From NCBI RefSeq assembly GCF_000307855.1, contig NZ_AJLR01000069.1:1-46573 (forward strand): a stretch of DNA of 46,573 nucleotides, written 5' to 3'. A program made the position numbers and the translations under genes. How positions within the stretch are numbered: position 1 is the stretch's first letter; each line of letters begins with the position of its first letter. Shown piece after piece: positions 1 to 7,143 of the stretch. This stretch comes from Schinkia azotoformans LMG 9581. Its GTDB lineage: Bacteria; Bacillota; Bacilli; Bacillales; Bacillaceae_J. Under the pieces are notes generated by a model. It was not told the DNA's origin, ran no database searches, and saw only the letters and a program-made list of their open reading frames with translations.

Positions 1-127
1 CCACGCCAAGGGCAGAACCCGCACTCCCTGTCCGCAATGTTGGAAAGCCAGTTTCGGTCCTCCTGCTATGCCTACTGCACATTAGGTCTCTATTGTTCAC
101 TAGTAAAAAGTAGCTCAATAATAAATA
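1..127. other. Window edge, no recognisable gene
   Basis: No gene could be recognised. On the plus strand a frame is open from the window edge to a TAG at 83-85 and contains TPCPQC; on the complement a frame reads GIAGGPKLAFQHCGQG. Neither matches a family I can name. The stretch may be the tail of an upstream gene or part of a dispersed repeat. A terminator follows at 128-156, consistent with some plus-strand transcript ending here. Confidence 0.2.
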
Positions 128-156
128 AGCAGAGGGCAAAAACCTCTGCTTTTTCT
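128..156. terminator. Bidirectional intrinsic terminator
   Basis: AGCAGAGG (128-135) pairs perfectly with CCTCTGCT (143-150) around a short A-rich loop. The plus-strand side is followed by TTTTCTG and the minus-strand side by an AT-rich tail. It can end an upstream plus-strand transcript and the UPF0210 operon arriving on the minus strand. Confidence 0.75.
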
Positions 157-193
157 GATGCTAATTTGTAGCTAAGATTTGTTTTTTCGTTTT

Positions 194-1561
194 TTAGTTA
201 ATCAATGCCTGAAGTGGCGCAGGAATTCGTCCACCGCGTTTAATAAGTTTTTCAGAGCTAAAAGCATTTACTCCAATTACAGGTGCACGCCCAAGAAGTC
301 CGCCAAACTCAACCATTTCGCCTTCAGCTTTACCTGGAACAGGGATAACGCGTACGGCTGTTGTTTTCTTATTAATCATTCCGATAGCAGCCTCGTCTGC
401 GATCATTGCAGCAATTGTTTCAGGAGAGGCATCACCTGAAATGGCAATCATATCAAGACCTACGGAACAAACACATGTCATTGCTTCGAGCTTGGACAAT
501 GAAAGTGCACCATCCACGATCCCTTTGATCATTCCGTTATCCTCACTAACAGGGATAAAAGCACCGCTTAAGCCTCCAACATAGGAACTGGCCATTGCAC
601 CGCCTTTTTTTACGGCATCATTCATAAGCGCAAGGGCAGCAATCGTTCCATGTGTTCCAACTCGTTCTAACCCAATTTCTTCTAGAATTTCGGCAACACT
701 ATCATTCAGGGCATTGGTTGGGGCTAATGATAGGTCCATAATTCCGAATGGCACATTAAGACGCTCAGCGACAACCCGACCAATTAATTCCCCTGCACGG
801 GTTATTTTAAACGCTGTCCGTTTAATAACATCAGAAACTTGACCAAGATCAGCCTCTGGGTAGCGCTTCAATGCATTTAAGACCACACCTGGACCGCTAA
901 CTCCTACGTTAATAACGACTTCACCTTCTCCGGCACCGTGGAAGGCACCAGCCATGAATGGATTATCCTCTACCGGATTGCAGAATACAACAAGCTTTGC
1001 ACAAGCAAGACCATTTCGGTCTTTGGTTCGCTCTGCGGCTTCCTTAATGATGTTGCCCATCTGACGAACGGCGTCCATATTAATGCCAGTTCTTGTCGTT
1101 GCCACAGAAATAGAGGAACAAACCCGCTCCGTTACAGTTAAGGCTTCTGGCAGAGCATCTAATAATGTTTGATCACCTTTTGTAATTCCTTTATGTACAA
1201 GGGCAGAATATCCTCCGATGAAATCAACACCGAGCTGGTGAGCAGCTTTATCAAGTGTTTTAGCCAACTCAACGGCTTGATTGACAGTTGCATTTCCAAG
1301 AAGTTCAGCAATTGGAGTAATCGAAATCCTTTTATTAATAATGGGGATACCAAACTCCCTACTAACTTCTTCAGCCACCTCTCTTAATCTCGCCGCATGC
1401 GTTGTAATTTTATCAAAAACTTTTTTATTCATTTTATCAAAATCGGAATCGGCGCAATCCTTTAAACTGATTCCCATTGTGACTGTACGTATATCCAAAT
1501 TTTCCATTTGGACCATCCGAATCGTTTCAATCATTTCATCAATTGCAATATTCATCTTCAA
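194..1561 (-). CDS. UPF0210 / DUF711 (PFL family) protein
   Basis: The 455-residue product matches the UPF0210 family by its opening ([13 protein letters not shown]-like segment near residues 24-36) and glycine-rich internal segments such as GVSGPGVV and [10 protein letters not shown]. The family has a pyruvate-formate-lyase-like fold, but I know of no assigned reaction, so no function is proposed. The start is taken at TTG 1561, because a GGGGGAG ribosome-binding site lies 7 nt upstream. The ATG at 1555 would give a product two residues shorter and a spacing of 13 nt. Its start lies 14 nt past the stop of the ACT-domain gene, so the two form one transcript. This pairing with a small ACT protein is common among Firmicutes and suggests that the ACT protein regulates or partners it (inference). 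Confidence 0.85.
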   Translation of the reverse strand: MKMNIAIDEMIETIRMVQMENLDIRTVTMGISLKDCADSDFDKMNKKVFDKITTHAARLREVAEEVSREFGIPIINKRISITPIAELLGNATVNQAVELAKTLDKAAHQLGVDFIGGYSALVHKGITKGDQTLLDALPEALTVTERVCSSISVATTRTGINMDAVRQMGNIIKEAAERTKDRNGLACAKLVVFCNPVEDNPFMAGAFHGAGEGEVVINVGVSGPGVVLNALKRYPEADLGQVSDVIKRTAFKITRAGELIGRVVAERLNVPFGIMDLSLAPTNALNDSVAEILEEIGLERVGTHGTIAALALMNDAVKKGGAMASSYVGGLSGAFIPVSEDNGMIKGIVDGALSLSKLEAMTCVCSVGLDMIAISGDASPETIAAMIADEAAIGMINKKTTAVRVIPVPGKAEGEMVEFGGLLGRAPVIGVNAFSSEKLIKRGGRIPAPLQALIN

Positions 1562-1575
1562 TTATTTTCTCCCCC

Positions 1576-1851
1576 TTAAATACGATGCATGGCCTGGAAA
1601 ATTTCTTCAAGCTGTATATTAATTTTTAATCCCATTTCCTCACTAATTCCATCAAATTTTTGTTGAAGTGAATCTAGATTCTCGATTCCGGAAACATCGA
1701 CAAGCATCATCATTGTAAAAAAGTCTTGAAGAATGGTTTGGCTGATATCAAGAATATTTACTTTATTGTCAGCTAGTACATTTGTAACTTTTGCAATAAT
1801 TCCAACTTGGTCTTTACCAATTACACTTACTACTGCACGTCTGTTTGTCAT
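1576..1851 (-). CDS. Small ACT-domain protein (UPF0237)
   Basis: The 91-residue product consists almost entirely of one ACT domain. It begins RAVVSVIGKDQVGIIAKV, the usual first strand and ligand-loop pattern, and continues with NILDISQTILQDFF, typical of the UPF0237/GcvR-like group. ACT domains bind amino acids or other small molecules and regulate partner enzymes; the ligand here is unknown. A GAGGTGA ribosome-binding site precedes the ATG. It is the first gene of a two-gene operon with the UPF0210 protein, which begins 14 nt after its stop. The length is normal for the family and nothing appears broken. Confidence 0.85.
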   Translation of the reverse strand: MTNRRAVVSVIGKDQVGIIAKVTNVLADNKVNILDISQTILQDFFTMMMLVDVSGIENLDSLQQKFDGISEEMGLKINIQLEEIFQAMHRI

Positions 1852-1954
1852 TTAAATCACCTCATATAATATTGGGGGAAAATAATTTTAATTGCTTTTT
1901 TATTTTATCATTACCAATTTCTACACGTTTCGTCAATATGTAATTTCGTTTATT

Positions 1955-1963
1955 TGGTATAAT
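1955..1963 (+). promoter_or_regulatory. Extended -10 promoter of the ABC ATPase gene
   Basis: TGGTATAAT combines a TATAAT box with the TGn extension. No good -35 box is seen 17 nt upstream, as is typical of extended -10 promoters. It lies about 30 nt before the ATG at 1997. Confidence 0.5.
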
Positions 1964-1996
1964 AGGAGAATTAATAGTATTTGGGGGAGGCTCATA

Positions 1997-2770
1997 ATGA
2001 TGATTTCTTTAAAAAATGTATCTAAAATATTAGATGAAAAACTAGTACTAGAAAACATAAATTGGGATATACATACCGGTGAAAATTGGGTGTTATTTGG
2101 ATTAAATGGTTCCGGAAAAACAACACTTCTTTCTATTATAACTGGTTATCTTTGGACATCTTCCGGGAAAGTAACGGTATTAGGAAAAGAGTTTGGCAAG
2201 TATCCCTTGTATGAACTACGTAAGCAAATCGGCATTGTAAGTTCCGCCATCGATAATTTAATGCCTGGTTATGATTATGCGGAAAACATCGTATTAAGTG
2301 GGAAATATGCTTCATTTGGCTTGCACGAGGATCCTAATCAGGATGATATCAATTATGCTCTATCAATCATGGAACGTTTCCGTTGTACAGACCTCATTCA
2401 TCGAACGTTTGAAACTTTATCACAAGGTCAAAAACAAAAAGTTATGATCATGCGGGCTTTAATGGCTAAGCCAAAACTATTAATACTTGATGAGCCATGT
2501 GCAGGATTAGACGTTCTTGCCCGTGAGCAAGTTTTGGAGTTTATAAATACACTTGGAGATGACCCTGAGGCACCGTCCATGCTTTATGTAACACACCATG
2601 TCGAAGAGATTTTGCCCGCTTTCAAGTACATTACGCTACTTCGAGCTGGACAAATATTTGCTAAAGGATTAATAAATAATATATTAACGGATCAGATATT
2701 TAGTGAATTCCTTGGCAGGGATATAAAAATTGATCAGTTCAATCACCGTAATTATCTAAAATTTGTTTAA
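1997..2770 (+). CDS. ABC transporter ATP-binding protein (YlmA-like)
   Basis: A 257-residue stand-alone ATPase. It carries Walker A (GLNGSGKTT, near residue 37), the signature LSQGQKQK, Walker B (LLILDEPCAGLD) and the switch histidine in YVTHH, all intact. The N-terminal pattern INWDIHTGENWVLFGLNGSGKTT resembles B. subtilis YlmA and the ModF/molybdate-type ATPases. The start at ATG 1997 is preceded by GGGGAGG at 6 nt. A longer frame upstream to 1892 has no ribosome-binding site and covers the promoter. No permease or binding-protein gene adjoins it, so it may work with a membrane partner encoded elsewhere or act outside transport. Substrate unknown. Confidence 0.88.
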   Translation: MMISLKNVSKILDEKLVLENINWDIHTGENWVLFGLNGSGKTTLLSIITGYLWTSSGKVTVLGKEFGKYPLYELRKQIGIVSSAIDNLMPGYDYAENIVLSGKYASFGLHEDPNQDDINYALSIMERFRCTDLIHRTFETLSQGQKQKVMIMRALMAKPKLLILDEPCAGLDVLAREQVLEFINTLGDDPEAPSMLYVTHHVEEILPAFKYITLLRAGQIFAKGLINNILTDQIFSEFLGRDIKIDQFNHRNYLKFV

Positions 2771-2840
2771 CCCCATTTATTTACAATTATATTTATTCAC
2801 AAGCAGAAGATAATATAATTGATAAAGGAGGTTTTAATCA

Positions 2841-3047
2841 ATGACAGTAGGTACACAAGTGAAACAAGCGTTAGTTAGTCTAAAGAGCGCACAAGCTGAT
2901 TTTGAATCATTTGCCTTGCAAACACAGGATCAAGCTGCGAAACAGCTCTATGCTAACTGCGCTACCCAAGCAAAAGGAATGATCCAACAACTCGAAGAGC
3001 GTGTTCAATATATTGAACAGGAAGAGCCAGAGTTCCAAGGTTTTTAA
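2841..3047 (+). CDS. DUF1657 spore-type small protein
   Basis: A 68-residue, glutamine-rich helical protein with the DUF1657 pattern: VKQALVSLKSAQADFESFALQT, then QAAKQLYANCA. An AAAGGAGG ribosome-binding site lies close to the ATG. DUF1657 proteins are encoded in spoVA-type operons of spore formers and are made in the developing spore. The same sequence pattern recurs at the C-terminus of the DUF421 protein at 3517-4380, so the two probably act in the same place. No molecular function is established. An intrinsic terminator follows directly, so the gene looks monocistronic. Confidence 0.85.
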   Translation: MTVGTQVKQALVSLKSAQADFESFALQTQDQAAKQLYANCATQAKGMIQQLEERVQYIEQEEPEFQGF

Positions 3048-3059
3048 TGTCAAAAGTAG

Positions 3060-3088
3060 GGCTGTCTCTAAAAAGGGACAGCCTTTTT
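3060..3088 (+). terminator. Intrinsic terminator after DUF1657 gene
   Basis: GGCTGTCTC (3060-3068) pairs with GGGACAGCC (3075-3083) with one wobble pair, followed by a T-run at 3084-3088. Confidence 0.85.
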
Positions 3089-3093
3089 GATGC

Positions 3094-3441
3094 TTACCTG
3101 AAATAAATTGCTTTAATATAATCTTGAATTAAGACAATATTAGTTTTTGCTTCCCGTTTATCTTTTTCTTCAATCGATATTTTTAACTTAGATATTTCTT
3201 GTTCTAATTCACTGTATTCCATTTCCCCCCCTAATAATTGTAATTTCCATCTGTTTTTTTTATAAAGATCGCTAATAGCCTTTGCTTCATCTCCTGCTTT
3301 TTCCCATTGTGAATGATTAAGTAGGTCCATAATTTCCTCGGATTTTTGGTAAATGGGCTTATTTTTTATTTTTTCATCGGAACATCCTACTAGGATAAAA
3401 AAACAAACAGACATCATGATGAATTTTAGATTAACTTGCAT
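3094..3441 (-). CDS. DUF4363 family lipoprotein
   Basis: The 115-residue product starts with a short basic and hydrophobic signal (KFIMMSVCFFILVGC) ending in the lipobox LVGC, which predicts lipid attachment at the cysteine followed by Ser-Asp. The mature part is a charged helical domain (WEKAGDEAKAISDLYKKNRWKLQ, then LEQEISKLKISIEEKDK), as in DUF4363. Proteins of this family are usually encoded next to DUF421 genes in spore formers, and here it is divergent from one. The TGGAGGAATTT-type ribosome-binding site is on the minus strand just before the ATG. The protein probably sits on the outer face of a membrane, perhaps the inner spore membrane (inference). Function unknown. Confidence 0.75.
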   Translation of the reverse strand: MQVNLKFIMMSVCFFILVGCSDEKIKNKPIYQKSEEIMDLLNHSQWEKAGDEAKAISDLYKKNRWKLQLLGGEMEYSELEQEISKLKISIEEKDKREAKTNIVLIQDYIKAIYFR

Positions 3442-3516
3442 AAATTCCTCCGATAAGTATTTTTCTAATTATTTTATCCAATAATAAAAAAGATATTAAA
3501 CAGGATGGAGATTGTC

Positions 3517-4380
3517 ATGACTGAATATGAAGTAATACTTGTTCGCTCACTTGCTTCTTTTATTATTATTTTTATCCTTGCCAGAATCCTTGGTAAATCA
3601 CAGATATCACAACTAACATTCTTCGACTATGTAATTGGAATTACAATTGGCAATATGGCTGCTGCTGTTGGAATAGATTCTTCAGTTGAATTTTTAAATG
3701 GAATAATTGGACTTTTAGTATATACGTCTTTGTCGATCCTTCTTGCTTTTGGGGCCATAAAATCTTATCGGTTTAGGAAAATTGTCGAAGGGAGCCCAAC
3801 CATTCTTATTAAAGAAGGAAGGGTATTGGAGAAAAACCTCTTAAAAAGTAAATTAACCTATAATGATCTAATGGCAGGTCTTAGGGAGAAAAACGCTTTT
3901 AAATTATCTGAAATTGAATTAGCAGTGTTAGAAACAGATGGGCAAATGAGTGTTATGAAAAAAGCGGAATATGAACCTTTAACTCCAAAGGACCTTAATA
4001 TGACCGTTGAAGAGGAACATAAACCATCCATGATCATTATCGATGGGTCACTAATGGAAAAACGATTACATTATTTAGGCTATTCAAAAGAATGGGTTCT
4101 TGGGGAAATAATGAAGAAGGGGGCAAACTCTATTGATGATGTATTTTTAGCCCAAATTGATTCCCAGGGAAACGTATATGTTGATTTATATGATGATAAT
4201 ATTAAAACTCAACAAATCAAACAAAAACCGCTTCTGGCTGCTCAATTAAGAAAAATACAAGCTAATTTAGAAGGCTTTGCCTTACAAACGGATGATGTTG
4301 CTGCAAAGCAAATGTATTATAACCAATCAAAAGAACTGCAAAATTTAATTCACCAAATTAATCCATATCTTAAAGAATAG
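3517..4380 (+). CDS. DUF421-DUF1657 fusion membrane protein (2Duf/YetF-like)
   Basis: The 287-residue protein has about three N-terminal membrane segments (residues 5-75), then the soluble DUF421 region with SYRFRKIVEGSPTILIKEGR and LRxK-like segments as in B. subtilis YetF. The last 48 residues (from about 240, LLAAQLRKIQANLEGFALQT) match the DUF1657 protein at 2841-3047. DUF421+DUF1657 fusions are the '2Duf' proteins found with the mobile spoVA operon, where they raise spore wet-heat resistance. Here no spoVA genes are nearby. The start is taken at ATG 3517, which has AGGATGGAG 6 nt upstream; the ATG at 3505 lies inside that site. A small gene follows 16 nt downstream and is probably cotranscribed. 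The spore role here is inferred from the family. Confidence 0.85.
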   Translation: MTEYEVILVRSLASFIIIFILARILGKSQISQLTFFDYVIGITIGNMAAAVGIDSSVEFLNGIIGLLVYTSLSILLAFGAIKSYRFRKIVEGSPTILIKEGRVLEKNLLKSKLTYNDLMAGLREKNAFKLSEIELAVLETDGQMSVMKKAEYEPLTPKDLNMTVEEEHKPSMIIIDGSLMEKRLHYLGYSKEWVLGEIMKKGANSIDDVFLAQIDSQGNVYVDLYDDNIKTQQIKQKPLLAAQLRKIQANLEGFALQTDDVAAKQMYYNQSKELQNLIHQINPYLKE

Positions 4381-4396
4381 TGGGGAGGTGTAGATC

Positions 4397-4732
4397 GTGA
4401 TTATTTATGTTTATCAAACATTTGAGATAAAACAAGAGAAGTTTAAGGAAGGGCTCGAAAATTTAACCGAAATTAAAAATTTTCGAAATGAAAAATATGA
4501 TCATAAGGTAGATATATTAACACCTATTACTGGAAAGGATTATACATATGCCCTTCTTGCAACATATGATGGATTGGCTGAAATGGAGTTACAAAACAAA
4601 AAGATGTTTGATGACGAAGAGTATTTGAAATTAATTGGTGATTTTTTTCTAGAAAACATCATACAGGGTAGCATGACCACTCAGTTATATCGTTCGATGA
4701 GTGATAAGAAACAGAATAAGGAACAGGATTGA
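4397..4732 (+). CDS. Small alpha/beta protein of unknown function
   Basis: A 111-residue protein starting at GTG 4397 with a GGGGAGGTG ribosome-binding site. It opens with a strand (MIIYVYQTFEIK), then a helix, and later YALLATYDGLAEMELQNKKMFDDEEYLKLI, which resembles the strand-helix pattern of dimeric alpha-beta barrel proteins (NIPSNAP/antibiotic-monooxygenase-like fold). This assignment rests on pattern only. It lies 16 nt behind the DUF421-DUF1657 gene and before a terminator, so it is the second gene of that transcript. No signal peptide or membrane segment is visible and no catalytic motif was recognised. Confidence 0.65.
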   Translation: MIIYVYQTFEIKQEKFKEGLENLTEIKNFRNEKYDHKVDILTPITGKDYTYALLATYDGLAEMELQNKKMFDDEEYLKLIGDFFLENIIQGSMTTQLYRSMSDKKQNKEQD

Positions 4733-4745
4733 TTTGTCTTTTAAC

Positions 4746-4777
4746 ACGAGGGAACTTTATAATCCCTCGTTTTTTTT
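4746..4777 (+). terminator. Intrinsic terminator of the 2Duf operon
   Basis: ACGAGGGA (4746-4753) pairs perfectly with TCCCTCGT (4763-4770), followed by a T-run to 4777. Confidence 0.88.
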
Positions 4778-4864
4778 ATCTATAACCTGATGTACATTAA
4801 GCACCATTCGATGGAACTTTGTGTAGTATAACCATGTAATATGCCACTAAAAGGAGTGATTTCA

Positions 4865-5257
4865 CTGAAACGTTTGATGTGTAAAGGAAAAATTCATAGA
4901 GCGACCGTTACAGAGGCTAATCTTGATTATCCAGGTAGCGTTACGATTGATAAAGAACTTATGATAGCAGCTAATATTTTCCCTTATGAAATGGTTCAAA
5001 TAACGAATCTCCGAAATGCAGCAAGGTGGAAAACATATGCAATTCCAGGGCATCCTGGATCAGGTACGATTTGTTTAAATGGTCCTCCAGCACATTTATT
5101 TAAAGAGAATGATGTTGCCATTATCTTAAGTTTGGGTTTATTCGAGGAAGGAGAGGTTCTTCAATTAAAACCTGTTGTCGTAAATGTTGATAATGAAAAC
5201 AAAATAACTAATATTCATCACTATGATTTATCTGAGTGGATGAGTAAGGAGGATTAA
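4865..5257 (+). CDS. panD: Aspartate 1-decarboxylase, divergent
   Basis: PanD makes beta-alanine from aspartate for pantothenate synthesis. The Gly-Ser self-cleavage site that generates the pyruvoyl group is present (YPGSVTID), with active-site elements GKIHRATVTEANL, the Arg and Thr-Tyr of AARWKTY, and the Asn of ICLNG. The rest diverges from typical Bacillus PanD: NAARWKTY replaces NGARLETY, and a long acidic tail ends WMSKED. Alignment to the family start (LKRLMCKGKIHR against MLRTMMNGKIHR) and the AAAGGAG 8 nt upstream favour a CTG start at 4865; in-frame ATG 4841 lies before that site and ATG 4877 would remove conserved residues. No panB or panC is near. It may be a second panD copy or serve another pathway. 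Confidence 0.75.
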   Translation: MKRLMCKGKIHRATVTEANLDYPGSVTIDKELMIAANIFPYEMVQITNLRNAARWKTYAIPGHPGSGTICLNGPPAHLFKENDVAIILSLGLFEEGEVLQLKPVVVNVDNENKITNIHHYDLSEWMSKED

Positions 5258-5258
5258 A

Positions 5259-5728
5259 TTGGCCTCAATTGTTGATCCAGAGAGATTTTTTATAAATAAA
5301 TGGGAAATGTATAAAATTTTAAAAACATCCGCTATTAAAGAATTTAATTTTCCTGAAACAGATGTATTGAGTATTGAATCGTTAAATCGAATGTTAAATA
5401 GATATTTATGTTTATATGTCAAGTCTGTTTCTACCTGGGGTGGGGAAAAAATCGGGAAAATTGAAAAACAAGAAAATGGTTATGGCTTGATAATACAGTC
5501 AATAACAAATAACTCTTATGCAAGCATAGACGATTTGTATAACTGTGGTTAATTGAGGTAAATACTGATGATGTTTTTGGGGGGCCAGAACAAAAATTGT
5601 TTTCTATGCTACCTGACAAAAGCATCTATGACCGGCTCACTAATAGAAGTCAAAAAATACATGAACAATGGTTACATTATATTTTTGAATCTTATGAGGA
5701 ATTATTAAAGAATCAATCAAACAATTAA
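5259..5728 (+). pseudogene. Broken YheC/YheD-type ATP-grasp gene
   Basis: The first frame (5259-5552, TTG start, AAGGAGG site inside the end of panD) reads like the N-terminal part of YheC/YheD spore-coat ATP-grasp proteins: KWEMYKILKTSAIKEFNFPET, LYVKSVSTWGGEKIGKIEK, YGLIIQS. It ends at a TAA. From about 5540 another frame reads LWLIEVNTDDVFGG and runs to TAA 5726-5728; WLIEVN is the C-terminal metal-binding motif of the same family. The central ATP-grasp region is missing and the two parts are out of frame, so an internal deletion with frameshift is the simplest reading. The parts total about 155 codons, against more than 350 for intact members. I cannot exclude two small independent genes. 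Confidence 0.6.
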
Positions 5729-5814
5729 GAATGGAGGAAGGATAATTTATCACCGATTGACCATATTAAGATTAATGTAAAATAATTAATCGCGATAAAA
5801 TAATATAAAAAGGC

Positions 5815-7092
5815 GTGTCACAGATGGATTATGTTGAAAACCTTCATGCTGTTAAGATGAAAAAGGGCTCAAAACGTGATTCCAAGGCTAAACCTAATAA
5901 TCAAAAATGGGCTGTATTATCTATTTCATCCATTCCACTTGTTATGACACTAGGGAATTCGATGCTTATTCCAGTCCTCCCTGTTATGGAAAGTAAATTG
6001 AAGATTACAGCTTTTCAAGCGAGTATGATTATTACGATTTACTCGATTGTTGCGATCCTTCTTATTCCTCTTGCAGGATTCCTGTCTGATCATATTGGGA
6101 GAAAGAAGGTCATAATCCCTAGTCTGATGATATCGGCTATTGGCGGACTAATTGCGGCATGGGCAGGCTGGAAAATGGATAACCCATATTGGGTTATATT
6201 AATCGGTCGAGCATTACAGGGGGTTGGTGCAGCAGGAGCCTTTCCTATTGTGCTACCGCTCGTTGGTGATATGTTTAAAAGTGATGAAGAGGTTAGCAGC
6301 TCATTAGGGCTAATTGAAACATCCAATACCCTTGGTAAAGTACTGAGTCCGATTTTAGGAGCCTTTTTAGCAGGAGTTATTTGGTATCTTCCTTTCTTTT
6401 CCATTCCAGTTTTTTGCTTGATTTCAATTTTACTTATGTTTTTCTTAGTGAAAACTCCGAATAAGCGGCAAAAACCGATTCCTTTCAAAAAGTTTATAGC
6501 CAATATGAAGGATACTTTTAAAAATAACTGGAAATGGCTATACGCTGTGTTTTTGATTGGGATTATTTTAATGTTTGTATTGTTTGCTGTTTTATTTTAT
6601 TTATCTGATTTTTTGGAAAAGGTTTATAGGGTAAAGGATGTAAAAAAGGGCCTTCTGTTAGCAATACCATTGGGGGGCCTATGTTTTGCCTCGTATATTA
6701 CTGGTAAATTAATTAAAGAAAATAAAGTGCTGATGAAATGGCTTACCTTTGGAGGAATTGTTTTACTATCTAGTTCTACAGCAGTACTGAGCTTTTCTAA
6801 AGATATGTGGTTTATGATTTGGTTATTTTTAGCCGCTGGAATTGGGATAGGGGTAGCTTTACCATGCCTTGATGCATTCATAACATCAGGAATCGATAAA
6901 TCAGAACGTGGAACGGTATCATCGATATACAGTTCGATGAGATTTATAGGTGTGGCAGCGGGGCCCCCACTAATGGCTATTATGATGAAGAATGCGGAAA
7001 ACTCTCTTTTTTATATATTAGCAGGACTAAGTATTATTGCAGCTATTGCAACATTTATGGCAATTAAGCCGGAAGAAGAATCATCGACATAA
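5815..7092 (+). CDS. MFS transporter, drug:H+ antiporter type
   Basis: About 425 residues with twelve hydrophobic segments and a 30-residue basic N-terminal extension. The loop between helices 2 and 3 carries the major-facilitator motif A (GFLSDHIGRKK). Helix 5 carries a motif-C-like stretch (NTLGKVLSPILGAFLAG) as in 12-helix drug exporters of the DHA1 group. The substrate cannot be told from sequence. The start at GTG 5815 has only a weak AAAAAGG ahead; ATG 5824 is an alternative three codons in. The gene stands alone: a broken gene precedes it, and a terminator separates it from the convergent purine permease. Confidence 0.85.
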   Translation: MSQMDYVENLHAVKMKKGSKRDSKAKPNNQKWAVLSISSIPLVMTLGNSMLIPVLPVMESKLKITAFQASMIITIYSIVAILLIPLAGFLSDHIGRKKVIIPSLMISAIGGLIAAWAGWKMDNPYWVILIGRALQGVGAAGAFPIVLPLVGDMFKSDEEVSSSLGLIETSNTLGKVLSPILGAFLAGVIWYLPFFSIPVFCLISILLMFFLVKTPNKRQKPIPFKKFIANMKDTFKNNWKWLYAVFLIGIILMFVLFAVLFYLSDFLEKVYRVKDVKKGLLLAIPLGGLCFASYITGKLIKENKVLMKWLTFGGIVLLSSSTAVLSFSKDMWFMIWLFLAAGIGIGVALPCLDAFITSGIDKSERGTVSSIYSSMRFIGVAAGPPLMAIMMKNAENSLFYILAGLSIIAAIATFMAIKPEEESST

Positions 7093-7130
7093 GAAAGGCC
7101 GGTTCATCAAAAATGATCGGCCTTTCTTTT
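7093..7130. terminator. Shared terminator between MFS gene and purine permease gene
   Basis: GAAAGGCC (7093-7100) pairs with GGCCTTTC (7119-7126), followed by TTTT on the plus strand. The minus-strand side is also preceded by an A/T-rich tail, so it can serve both convergent genes. Confidence 0.8.
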
Positions 7131-7143
7131 CGGATTTAAATTA

